From Eleginops maclovinus (taxonomy: Eukaryota > Chordata > Actinopteri > Perciformes > Eleginopidae): DNA of 64,000 nucleotides. How positions within the stretch are numbered: position 1 is the stretch's first letter; every line of letters starts with the position of its first letter. Location: contig NC_086360.1 of NCBI RefSeq assembly GCF_036324505.1, forward strand, positions 10,274,293 through 10,338,292, in the 5' to 3' direction. Below the pieces are notes generated by a model. It was not told the DNA's origin and did no database searches. It was given only the letters and a program-made list of their open reading frames with translations. The position numbers and the translations under genes were made by a program. This document shows, one piece after another, positions 22,601 through 35,530 of this stretch.

Positions 22601-24060
22601 GAGTCCTCAAACATATCTAGAGTGGAGGTAAAGACCTGGATCCTGATCAGAGGCAACAAGCTGAGCTAAATCAAAATCACACTAACATGTTTTGCCCATG
22701 ATATTGAACCATTTGTGTGATATTGTCATGTTGTTGCTCTAACATTGAGTTCTGTCCATTGCTAATATTACATGTCTTTGCTTATAGTTTCACAACTATT
22801 TCCAATGAGCATTAAACTTCTATGTTCAAACAGATGCTTGTTTTGTCATGTAAAAAATAATAATAATGTGCAGATGAAAGAAATTCTCCTCTGGGAGGTT
22901 GTGGGGTGAAATTAAACTGTACAAAAGGAGGTTAAAGGTCAGATTCAGAAAGAGATTGGAGATCCTGAAGCTGGGAGAGGTTCAGCAACTTGCTAATGGA
23001 TGTCCAACTTTTTGGCTAGTGAGAAACAGATTGACAAAAGACAGTCAAGAAATCCAATCGTCAGTAGCAAGCCCCAAATTCCACACCATTAACTGAGGCT
23101 TTCTGTTATAAATTTAAAGCCAAACCGATTATGATTTTGTCATGGTTGTTTTCTTAGAATTTAGAAAACTCCTCTTGAGCCATAGAAGACAGCCATTGTT
23201 AAAGGAGTTCTCCTCATGATTAGAACACTGAACTTCATGCATAACAGCATTAGGGTAGAGCTTCAGAAATACAAACATGATTAAGATGTTTATACAATTA
23301 TTGGAGTTCAGAAAGTGTATGAATCAATGCCAAGCAGCATCAACACATTGTGACGTTCGAACCATTTTTATTTAAAGTTTATTTTTTCACACATTACAAA
23401 ATAAAAAATATCTTATACAAGCATTGTTTTTCAGTTGTGACAAAAGCACCCACCGTTTTTTTCCAAACATCCAGCAAAGTAAAGAAAGATTTTGCCCTCA
23501 ACACATAAACCAGTTAAAACCACTTTTATTACCATTATGATAAAAAAAAAGCAGAACAAAATAAGAAAAGAAAATCTATAAATGTGTTATTATTTTATTA
23601 TTAACAGTTTAATACCTGAAGTTTTGATTCAATTTACAATTATAGTTATTATAATTATTTAGTGATAGTTAATATAGGACTCTCATTCATCACATGGACA
23701 AAAATGTTGACATGTTGTGTAAATAAGCTACTATTTGGTGTGTCAAATTAAGTTAGGGTCAGTGTTGTGTTTATATCTTGTTTCCAGTGTCGCCAATGCC
23801 AAAGAAAGTTAGTTATTGCAGGTTGAAAATCAGCATGCAGGCCTACTAACCTTTGTAAACTTGCACTATAACATGGGTTCTTTGTAAAATCAGTTTCATC
23901 ATCAACCAATATCTGTGTGGGTTTGGGATAATCTTGAGACATCTGTGTTTCTACGTGTTGGTTCTTTTGGTGTGGTGCGTCAAACAAGATGCAGAGGATA
24001 CACTTAATTCCACAGTGCTCACTTGCCACTCGAGGGGTTTGTACTTTCACCCGGCAGAAA
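22601..24060. other. Intergenic, holds first copy of a duplicated block
   Basis: AT-rich non-coding sequence. The only supportable item is the block 23413-23500, listed separately, which recurs near 26.3 kb. Confidence 0.35.
23413..23500. repeat. Duplicated block, copy 1
   Basis: Begins TTATACAAGCATTGTTTTTC and ends AAAGATTTTGCCCTCA. Both ends and several internal words (CATCCAGCA) recur in the same order at 26313-26406 in direct orientation. Confidence 0.75.
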
Positions 24061-24260
24061 AAAAAAACTTCAGCTCACTTCCCCTCCCTTAGTGGACTTG
24101 ATCAGCTGCTTCCTGGCTGTAAATAGAGAGGCATACTGTAATCCACTTGATAAATATCAAGCAGAATACAGCAATCAGCTGAAAGCAATTTGCGTGTCTG
24201 TGCTCAAGCCAGCGGCTCGTGATTTTCTCTCCTGTCATCTATCATAGACCACACGCTTGG
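24060..24260. promoter_or_regulatory. Candidate conserved element upstream of lhx6
   Basis: Non-repetitive block with two CAGCTG E-boxes (24101-24106 and 24176-24181) and a CCACTTGA word near 24142, the reverse of the TCAAGTGG-type NKX2 motif. It lies about 5 kb upstream of lhx6. Conservation and activity are untested. Confidence 0.3.
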
Positions 24261-24900
24261 GCCAAAATACACAATACCCCCAAATTGCTGTCATATGGAG
24301 TGCAAGCCCTGAAAAAAACCCCTTCATTTTTCCTTGTCTGTACTTCAAATAAACTTGCATTTGTTAAATAACTGGAGAGAGTTTTTTTTCTCTCCAATAC
24401 AACTTTTCAGAGAGAAGGATGGTGTAATGTGCCATTTCCTTTGTTTGTTGAAAGCTTGGCTGCAGGACTGTAATCTAGATGGGTTTGACTTCAGAGTAGA
24501 TGCAGCCTGTTGAATGTTGGACGATGGGGAGTCTTTAAATGTCAAACTGATTCTGCAACAAGCTCCCATAGGCAAACATTCACTGACTGTATCAGTTTTC
24601 TTGTATTTTTCATTTGCTTCTTCACATCCTCAGCAGTTACTACCTCTGAAAATCATAAATCTTTTTGCTCATATCACACAAAAGGTTTTCAACAAACATT
24701 TGGTGGACACATCCTCAATGTTTACCTCAGTCATGTTTGCTTGCTTAGGCCTATTACTGCTAGGCTTCCACTTTCATTACAACAAGTCATTTATCAGTTT
24801 TCAGCTATTTAAACTTTTTATTATTTTTAAACTACTGAAACAGTTTGGTACTTTTAAATGTTTTAACTAGTTCAGTGTTCCTCTACACGTTTAGCTATCT
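24261..24900. other. Intergenic, nothing recognised
   Basis: Overlapping short ORFs at 24345-24870 on both strands have no start context, splice sites or recognisable domain. No feature is called. Confidence 0.3.
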
Positions 24901-24904
24901 GCTT

Positions 24905-25100
24905 CAACTGTTCATCCATTGCTTTTAAGCTAACTATTTCAAATGTGTATCCGTTGCTTTAAGGTAACAATTTCAGATGTTTATCTGTTGCTTTAAGCTA
25001 ATGGTTTCAAATGTTTTGTTACTTTTAGCTATCTGCTTGAACTGTTTATCTGTTGCTTTTAGCTAACTGTTTTAGGTGTTTATTCATTTTAGGATACCTA
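24905..25100. repeat. Degenerate ~34-bp minisatellite
   Basis: Diverged copies of a unit starting ATCTGTTGCTTTAAGCTAA begin near 24914, 24949, 24983, 25048 and 25082. The spacing is 34-35 bases or a multiple of it, giving about six units. Confidence 0.6.
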
Positions 25101-26312
25101 TCAGTTTATTTATACTGTAGGTAACTTTCCTATATCTCCTGTTTAAACCATTATCCATCACCTTTGGCTAACTTTAACTTCTACTGGCAACTGCAAAAAT
25201 ACCCTTTTTGCTACCCTGGAAATCTGTTGGGAATGCAGGTTTTAAGGAGGTTACCACAGTCAAGCCCTGTTCTCACACAGACTGGCCACAGACCCAACTC
25301 TTATCTTAAACATCTAACAATATTCTCATAGACTTCATTAGCAAAACATCTACAGAAACAAGATAAGACCTTGGTGTTGCGTTTAGGTCTTGCTCCACCC
25401 TTCTCCAAACATTTTCTTTCAGCCAACATGCCAAGCAGAGCATCAGTCATCCCTGTTAGGTGGCTTTCTGCCGGTTTTGTAACATGCAATCATTGGAGAA
25501 AAGAGTATGAATCCTGAACATTTAGCCTGCACCTCGACATAAAGAATTACGGAATACTTAGAGCTGAAGAAAATCATGAACTGCAGGTAATTGGCAGGCT
25601 CTATCCGTTTGTGCTTTTTAAATTGGGGGCTCAAACAAAACACAAACATAAGAATATACTGTATAAAAGCAACAGAGCAGATAAAATAAATATGTGCATG
25701 CATTTGCATTATACATGAGTATATGTGTGTTGGCGGGGGGGGGGGGGGGTTACTTATTTAGGTAAGCTATGAGGATTATTAGGATTTCAACAATCAAAAA
25801 CAAATACTATCTGCACCATCACGATCATCACGTTTCCATGGCCTTTAATCAGATGAGTCATCATCAGTCTGGTATTTTAGGATACCAAAATGATTGTAGC
25901 ATGATTTCAATCGATTTCATGTAAATTCAACAGTTCCTACCATATATTATTTGCTGTTATACTGCTCATACAAAAGGCTGCAGAGGATCTACCAAGTACC
26001 CAAGCTGAGATCATATTTGGATTAAATGTGCAGAAACCATAAGAAAAAGCAATGCAAAGTAGATGTCATCCTTTATTTGCAAAATGCATAGGCCTTGTTT
26101 TTTAATCAATTTGGTTAACTGCTTTTGTAATCATTGCTTTTAATCTTCTTAAAGACATCACTAGTAAACTTATGTAAATTAATAACAAAAAAAGTTGTTA
26201 AAACATTTGATTGAGATTTCAGATAATGTCTTTTGGCTTTTCACAAGATATTCCCAATGTATCTAATGGCAATGACTTACATCACAGAGTGAATTGAGTG
26301 AAGGCCAATGGG
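25101..26312. other. Intergenic with a poly-G run
   Basis: Non-coding. A run of 15 G lies at 25735-25749. The rest shows nothing supportable. Confidence 0.4.
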
Positions 26313-26406
26313 TTATACAAGCATTGTTTTTCAGTTGTGAAAAGGACCCACCTTAATACAGGTTGTTTCCCAACATCCAGCACATTAAATAAAGATTTTG
26401 CCCTCA
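26313..26406. repeat. Duplicated block, copy 2
   Basis: Shares an exact 28-base start and a matching end with 23413-23500, with small insertions in the middle. Probably a dispersed repeat or a local duplication. Confidence 0.75.
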
Positions 26407-26627
26407 TGTGAACCTCTGTGCACCTCCACAGTGAGCGGACGACTCACGTCATACATTGTTGTCATACCAGCCATCAAGCTGTCCACTGGGGCCCATTGGA
26501 TGAGTCTAATAGCTTTAGCATGTGGTACAGTTTGTTTTTATTGTGGCAGTGTGCTGGTCGCTCATTGTTTGTGCAGATCACAGACAGCTGCGCGTAAAGG
26601 AAGGGCAGGGGCTGCAGGACAGAGCAG

Positions 26628-27890
<1,263 letters not shown>

Positions 27891-27893
27891 TAT

Positions 27894-27902
27894 GAGTTAT
27901 AG

Positions 27903-27940
<38 letters not shown>

Positions 27941-27949
27941 CTATAACTC
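27894..27949. repeat. Perfect 56-bp palindrome with AT core
   Basis: Arms GAGTTATAGCTC and GAGCTATAACTC enclose an alternating AT tract. The whole 56 bases are self-complementary, so the sequence can extrude as a cruciform. Confidence 0.9.
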
Positions 27950-28499
27950 TCACCTTTATCCTACCCTTAGTCACTCTGCAATCAGCAGATATAGTGAAGT
28001 GACTTCAATACACTTACTCATCATCTGCAACCATCAAGTCAGAAAAGAAGAAATGCATATGAAAAAAGTAGGCGTTTCCAGACATATTTTCTCCATTATT
28101 TTCGTTTTTATTTATTTTATACATTCAGGTCCCAAATGGGTGTATGGCCCTTCAGAAAAGAAGGGTCTGGTCCAATAGGCAGCATCACATCCTGTCTCAC
28201 TGAACTGGGTGTACACTTTGAGTCGAGGCGGGGAAAGGGAACCATAGCGGACTCTACAGCTCACACGGCTTCGATCTGCACGAAGTTTATGGAGAACAAT
28301 GCTTCGCGGAATTATTTGGATATTTTACCTGTAATGCTCAGGAGAAACTTTTATTGGACGATGTTTTCGCTGCTTTTGGGAGGTTTTCCATGTATGAAGT
28401 ATATGTTTTTCTCTTCTCTTAAAGGCCATCTCTTCTTATTTCACTGCCTCCAATATTTATACCGTAGCTGGTAATTAACATAATACTGCATTCCTGTTA

Positions 28500-29151
28500 A
28501 TTTCAACCAAATGAAGGACAACACGGACTCCGGATTGCCACCCGAACACATATTTTTTGGCAGTTTATGAATGCAGCTGTAATCACCAAGGGGAGCCTCA
28601 AGTGTTTAAATGGGTCCATCAAGAGAACGAGACAATCAAGCTCCTTTATTCCTCGAGATCAGCTGCAGTTTCTGCACATTGTCTGTTATGAATAGACCGA
28701 TCTCCAATTGAGCCTCTTCACTTTGGAGATTTTTCGATTTTCGATTATACAGCTATTGAAATTAGGATGTGCCGCTTTTTCTCCTCCCTTAGCTTGGTGG
28801 CTCGGTTGCCTTTTCTTGATTGCCAGATGAAATTGACACTCGGGTTGCCACTTATCACGCGAAGCATTTCAATCCACCGCTAATTGCAGATATAGTGCCA
28901 TCCTTTCATTTCACTGCGTTTGATTGCATGGGAATACAGCCTCCTATTGCACACGAGAGGAATGATCGATCATATATAGGTTTTTTCTTCTTCTAATTGC
29001 TTCAAAATATTTTTTGTTGCCAGGGTTTAAATGCAGGAGAAACTGTTATTCGTTGTTTTGGACCGGATATAGTGTGGGCTGGGGCAGAGATGCGTAATGC
29101 GCAGAGTAAGCTCCATCTTCTCTCCAAATAGGCAACGTTCAAGACCCGAAA
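28500..29151 (+). promoter_or_regulatory. lhx6: lhx6 promoter and 5' UTR region
   Basis: Non-repetitive, mixed-composition sequence directly upstream of the lhx6 ATG. CTCAAGTG at 28597-28604 matches the NKX2-1 core, and NKX2-1 is known to activate Lhx6 directly in mouse forebrain. CATATATAGG at 28971-28980 is a TATA-like element, suggesting transcription from about 29000. GCTAATTGC near 28881 is a homeodomain word. The exact start is not defined by sequence alone. Confidence 0.45.
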
Positions 29152-32100
29152 ATGGTGAGTCAGAAACATCTGGACGAGTTTGATTTGCAGCCTTTTCACT
29201 TCTTTGTCTTTCAATCTGTGTAAGGTTCTATCATTCCTCTTTAGCCTGAACTTTTGTTTACTGTTACCCTCCGCAGGACTTTGGATTGGTTCAGGTTTAA
29301 TCAGGTTAGACTAAAGAGTGGATACTTGCATTATCGGGAAAGTGGCCACTGAAACTCCATTTATTCCCTTTAATCTACGGATTACATAATGCAACATTTT
29401 TAGAATAAATATTTTTGTAATAAAATATATTCTTTACGTTGATTTCTCTTAGAACATGCGTGGATCTATTTACATATATTTAACAGAAAATGCATCTGCT
29501 AAACATTATTACATTAATTAATACATTAGTTGGATATAAAAAAAACTGTAACCTGTGGAAATACAATACAATTATTTTTTATTAGGCTATTAATGTATTT
29601 TTTCCACCACTTTGTCTTTATGTTAAGTCCGAAATAGTTCATGCTATTTATTGCAGTGACACTACTGTTCAATATATTAGCATAGGCCTAATACAATAAT
29701 TATTTGTATTATCAAGAGGCGATAAAATGTAGTCGTCTCTTTCGTCTTTTTTGACGCAGTCTAAGTCGGAGGTGAAGAAGGAGTCCGGGGAGTCCAGTCC
29801 GTCGGAGGCCGCCTGCCTCTGCTCTCCTCCGGCGGCCAAGAACCAGTGCGCCAGCTGCGGCATGGAGATCCATGACCGATACCTGCTGAAGGTGAGAAAT
29901 GAGAGAAAAATCTGAAAAATGTAAAAACTTCAAGAGATTTGAGCTAAAATGTGTCTCTTTATTTGATTTGTAGCCTTTCTTTTAGTCATTATTTTAGTTT
30001 TTAGTCCGGTTGATCTCACAAAAAGGGCAATCATACACTCAAAATATGCAAATGTCTCGATAATTTTACTCGAGCGTTACAATGCATTTCTTTCTTCTGA
30101 GGCCACTTGGCTTTCTTCTGTAAATCTGTAAACGAAACATCCAGTTTTGTTTTTATAAAATAAAATGTATGGTACGATTATAGGTTTCACACACTCAGGC
30201 GTGCATAACTGTGTAAGTTATTGTATTTTTTATATATATAAATCTCCATAGGTCAACAACCTGAACTGGCACTTGGGATGTTTGGAGTGTTCCGTGTGCA
30301 GAGCGTCTCTGCGCCAACACAACAGCTGCTACGTTAAAAACAAAGAAATATACTGCAAACTGGATTATTTCAGGTATAAAAATCAGTTTTATACTGAGCT
30401 GTTTACTGATTGTATTTATAACGCGAGCTTCGTGTAGAAGTTACGATTTTACAGGCTTTTATTGTCAGATAATCGGTGAAGTTTCTTTCAATCAATCAAT
30501 CAGCTTATTGAAGCGACTCAAGGTCCATTTTTTAAAAGACAACACTCAAATAAAGACATAGCCTACAACACTCTTTGATCAAATACCATTTTAAATACAG
30601 GCGAACTTTTAAGTTGAATAAGTCATTAATTAATAAAAAAAGTCACAGAATATAAACATTTTCACTATTTTTTTAATAGGCCTATTTTATCTATAGTTTT
30701 AATCGTTAGTTTTTTTCATTATTGTTTTAAAAATGTATTTTATTACGTTTTTAACCGTTCGTTTTTTTAAACCATGTGTTTTTACTTTATCTTCAGAATT
30801 TCAAATTTCTTGTGTAGCATCTGTATCAGCTCTAGTTCGTACGTGTCATTTCGAGGCAATCATTTAACGGCATGTCTTAAGTTGATGTCTTATACAATGT
30901 TAATTATTACAAAAATTAAATTAAATAACGAACACTGATACTGATATGTTCTACCTTAGTAGCCTAATAGAAATTCCATTGAATCCTCACATTTCTGTAA
31001 ATGCTTTCTCTTGACCAAATGGTTTTAGTAGGCCTGCAATGCCTAAAGAGTATCCTTTCTTTTGTTTTTCATATTGATATATTTGCATATAATGAAGGAT
31101 TTTGAAAAACAATTTATTTCAGTGCTCCTCTACCTCACTTACTGATACATTTTATCTTATTTCTTTTTATTATTCTGGGTGTTTTTACAGCTCATCTTTA
31201 TAAAGATCAGCTCTAGGAATCAAGTATAACACACAATGGGTCTTGAGTTCGTCAGTGAAAAATATTTACAGGCTTTTGGTTGAAAAGATCTTACATAACA
31301 GATCCTAGCAAACCAAATCCTCATTTTAACACCGATTATCAGACTGTAATATCAATAACGACAACCATCCATTGAAATGCACTACCAACTGAGCAAAGTG
31401 TACTTCCTTTCTTTGAGTTTGGATAATTTGATGGTTGCAAAACGGTTTAAAATGTTGCCCCACTAATGTACAACAATTAACTGTATTATTTGCTACATTT
31501 GTGGCCCAGTTTCAAAAAGGGACCCTGCATCAAAAGATATTCGTAGGACCTTCTGCATGTTGCATATTCTTGAACTAAGTTGACTTTAATCACATGATCA
31601 CAAATCCTCAGTCCTCTTCATAAAACCTCATACATAGTGACTATAGGGAGAATGAGTGCATGAAAGCAGACAAAGAAACCTAATTTATTAAGAAGTGTAC
31701 CGAGATAAAGAGACATGTCTAAATACAGAAAAGAGTTTGGTTTGCAGTTACTCAACATCCATACTTTAAGCTGAGCTCTTTAACCTACTGTATAGCTGAC
31801 CATCACCTTCCTGTTTCCTTCTTCCTCACAGTAGGTTCGGCACTAAGTGTGCCCAGTGTGGCCGGCAGGTGTTTGCCAGTGACTGGGTGCGGCGGGCCAG
31901 GGGCAGCGTGTACCACCTTGCCTGTTTTGCTTGTTTCTCCTGCAAAAGGCAGCTGTCGACAGGGGAGGAGTTTGGCCTGGTGGAGGGCAGGGTACTCTGC
32001 CGCAGCCACTACGACATCATGCTAGACAACCTGCGTAGGGCTGCAGAAAATGGTAACAATCATATCAAACATGCAAATGTATCTCTGATTGCCTCCTTCG

Positions 32101-34539
32101 GGATGCATCAAAAATATGTAGGAGTAAAGCAAGAGAACAAAATAATAACTCTTGATCTCTTGAGCTCTGAGGTTTCTACTCAATAAGCCTTTTTCCATCC
32201 TGGATGACATCATCACACATATTTTAACACTTATTTCACTCTTATTGAGTGAAATATCAAAATACAAGAAACGTTTTTCTTTTATTATGTTTGCATAATT
32301 TTTTCCAACTTAAATGATAGATTCACAATGGTCTTATTTTCAACACAACTGTTTGATCTTTGTTACCTGAAAGATAAAGTGTCTCATTCCAACATAAGAT
32401 TAAATGGTTTAGGTTAACTTAACTTTGAAAAGTGGAAAAATGTGAGAAAGTCTTCCAAAAATAATCAAAGTCAGAAGACAATAAGCTGTGATTTTAAGAC
32501 AGGAATGTGTGGGCGTAATGGTATAAATAATTTGGACTGTGCGGTTGTTGGCAAGAAAACATTTGTGTTACATTGGTTGTTTGGATGAAGCTCCTGCCTG
32601 CAACTAGATTGGCCTGTGAAAGGTATCACTACGCTGTTTTGTGTAACTTCATGATGACTGCAATGTAATTGTGGGTAAAGTGACAGGACTGTGGTGATTG
32701 TGATCTCCTAAAGGCACAGGACTGACTCTGGAGGGAGCATTGCCCTCTGACCAGGACTGCCAACCAAAGCCAGCCAAGAGGGCGCGGACATCCTTCACTG
32801 CTGAGCAGCTGCAGGTGCGTGTGTGTTCAGTAACAGTCAGTGAAATGCCTGTGGTCGTCTGTATGTGTGTTTGGGGACTGATGACTGTGTGTCCTTGCAG
32901 GTGATGCAGTCTCAATTTGCTCAGGACAACAACCCTGATGCTCAGACTCTACAGAAACTGGCAGAAATGACGGGACTGAGCAGACGAGTCATTCAGGTAG
33001 GACAAAATTAACATAATAGTACACCATAAAAATATTTTAATAGTTATTAGAGCATCGTTTCCAACCCAGGGGAGAATTTAAATGGATGAGAAGAAAGAAC
33101 AATACAGGATTGTTTTACCTGTTCAGGACTATGAAATCTGTTCAAACTAAACAGGAAAAATGACTCTGTGGCTGAGCTTATCACAGTTTGTACACACACA
33201 AACCATTATGAGGTGTCCCAATATTGTAAACATTGATTTGAACAACATTAGATCTAGTATATGCAGTATCTGCTACTCACATATGTTTTTTTGAAGGCAT
33301 ACAGAGACAGCATTTCTTTTTACAAACAGATATTCACACTCTTTGATGATAATTTGAGATGCCAGAGAAATACCCACAGAAATGTAAAGTTCCCCCAGAG
33401 TTCATCATCATCAAAATCTTGACTAGTGGTTCCCAAATGTTCTTGCTTTAATGAAGTGATGTTTATCTGTGATTTAGTTTACTTCTGAAACTGCTTGGTT
33501 TAAAGTATCCAATATTTTATGAGAAAACTACTCAGATGTGGGTGGAAACCCTGTTTTTCATACGGTTTGTTGCTGTTTATATTTCCCTTCTGCTTGCTTT
33601 ATGTTTACATTATCTGTATTATCTCACCAGGTGTGGTTTCAAAATTGCCGTGCGCGACACAAAAAGCAGCCACCTCAGAGTGGCTTCTGTCAGGGCGCTC
33701 CGATGACCAGGATGCCTCCATCACTGCCGGACGATATCCACTACTCACCGTTCAGCAGCCCGGACCGACCACATCTGCTCGCCCTACACGGATACCTGGA
33801 TGGTGAGTTTTTGGGAGTTGATGTCAGAGCCACTTGTTGCGTTTGTCATTGTTGAACAAAACAGACAATCACTTGTTTTAAAAAACTGAATATTCTGCCA
33901 TATTTTAAATTATTAATCTGCTGTTCTTAGTACACATTTGAAGAAATTTGACTTCATGCAAATTCCTACTTCTATTGCAATACATTTCAGATTCTAATAA
34001 TGTTTTTGCTATTACAATTTAATAGTTTTCAGAGTCATTTAGGTTTATTATACCGTACATAATATTTTTGACACTTTAAGTACATTTTGTGATTTTCTTG
34101 TAAATGTTGGACTAATAATGAAGAATCTTACAGTGCAGTCTTGTTACTATTGCTAATGTAAAATATCTAAATGCTTTTACCATTTGACAATATGTTTCTT
34201 AAAGCTGTGATGAAAAGGTTAGAGTGCAATAAAGATCTTAGATAAATAAATGTGTAAAAGAGTCAGGGGGAGTTGAAAGAAGTTCCACAAGACATTTTGG
34301 AGCTGTTGAAGGCCCAAATGTGAAAAATTCCAGTTTTAAAAATGTGTATTCTGAATATAGGATACAAATCTGTCCCTGGAACTTCACTTGTCATTCAGAA
34401 TATTTGAACCCTTTGCTCCACAGACAAATGTAGCTTCTCTTGTCTTCTCCTTGCAGCTCATCCGTTCTCAGTCCTCACTGCACCGGGCCACCTGACCCAT
34501 CCCTCCATGTCCTTACCACAGCTCCCCATCAGCCGCTAA
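29152..34539 (+). CDS. lhx6: LIM/homeobox protein Lhx6
   Basis: LIM-homeodomain transcription factor; in vertebrates it specifies and guides MGE-derived cortical interneurons and acts in jaw and tooth mesenchyme. Exons: 29152-29154 (ATG only), 29760-29891, 30252-30373, 31832-32052, 32714-32814, 32901-32996, 33631-33802, 34457-34539. Phases close to 309 residues. LIM1 is at about 31-83 ([14 protein letters not shown]), LIM2 at about 92-145 ([14 protein letters not shown]), and the homeodomain at about 180-239 ([16 protein letters not shown] to [12 protein letters not shown], Gln50). The C-terminus ends [14 protein letters not shown] spacing and [12 protein letters not shown] favour Lhx6 over Lhx8, and ptgs1 linkage agrees. 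The N-terminus is short because only an ATG sits in the first exon, so an upstream alternative first exon for a longer isoform is possible. The exon at 31832 has a CAGTAG tandem acceptor; the first AG gives the conserved YFSRFG. Confidence 0.93.
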
Positions 34540-35165
34540 CCTTCAACATCACCTTTTGTTTTGCGTCATCACCACTTTATTGTTGTGAAAAAAATCCTTT
34601 GGGACGACCTGTCAGTATCTGCTCTGATCCCCCTGGGCATGCAGGACCTCTGCGATCTGTTTTCAATCAGATGGATTCTTCTTCGCTGTGAGACTGCTGA
34701 CATGAACTTTGAAGTCTTTGAAAGACAGCAGACTGTGGAGAAATGTTCGGCCTGGATGTCAACATGGGAGTTGTTTTTTTTTTAAAGGCAGAGAAGAAAA
34801 CCACTTTTATTTTTGATTTTCCTCTTTTTGATGGGACACAAAGCAGTGCATCAGGTCAGGATTGTTTTCCTTTTGTTTACCCACTCATACAAAGTATTGT
34901 TATTATGTTGCTGCAATATGAAAAGAGTGTTGTAGCAGTATTACAGTAAAACCTCAGCATTTTTTTTTTGTGTATTGGTGATGAGCACATTTGCAGCTTT
35001 ATTGTTGTTTGTTGTTGTAGTGTTGTCAAAAAAAACTCTTATTTATTCTGATCAAAACCTTTCTTTAAAAAGCACTTTTTAAATGTGTCTTGAAATGGAA
35101 TAATTCAGTGATTGTACATTGTAAATACTGCCACAGTTTAATAAAAGGTGTATCCGAGCTGTAAG
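34540..35165 (+). other. lhx6: lhx6 3' UTR and poly(A) signal
   Basis: Non-coding sequence after TAA at 34537-34539. AATAAA at 35140-35145 is the best poly(A) signal, giving a 3' UTR of about 620 bases. Confidence 0.6.
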
Positions 35166-35329
35166 GAAATGAATAATTAAGGATACATTTATTCCTGCTG
35201 TGTGTGCGTGATTGCGTGCGTGGTTGGCTGAAAATGTCAGGACAAACGCACATTATCACAGACAGATATGTAATTACATATCCACATTATATCAGGGCAC
35301 TATTTTACACTAAGAGCTAAAAAAAAAAA

Positions 35330-35530
35330 TTAATAGGTCGCCTGTCAGGGGTTAAGCACCTTCAGTAACTTGTAATTGAAAGCAATATCCTGCGACAAAC
35401 CTGCACATAATCTCCATTAACATGCTGTACTTAAATGGAAATGTGATCAATCATATTGTGAAAGCGTGGCCATTGATCGAGCAGCTCGTTGGCTTTTATG
35501 GGGCCTTTTAACACAGATTATCTACAGTTG
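35330..35530. promoter_or_regulatory. Candidate conserved enhancer downstream of lhx6
   Basis: Non-repetitive block rich in homeodomain-type words (TTAATAGG, TGTAATTGAAAG, CCATTAACATG, TGATCAATCA, CCATTGATCG) with no ORF. This is the texture of a vertebrate conserved non-coding element. Confidence 0.35.

Noticed and set aside
29152..34539. Calling the LIM-homeobox gene lhx8
   Set aside because: The C-terminus ends QLPISR as in Lhx8. The LIM domains ([19 protein letters not shown]) and the central linker match Lhx6, and ptgs1 linkage agrees.
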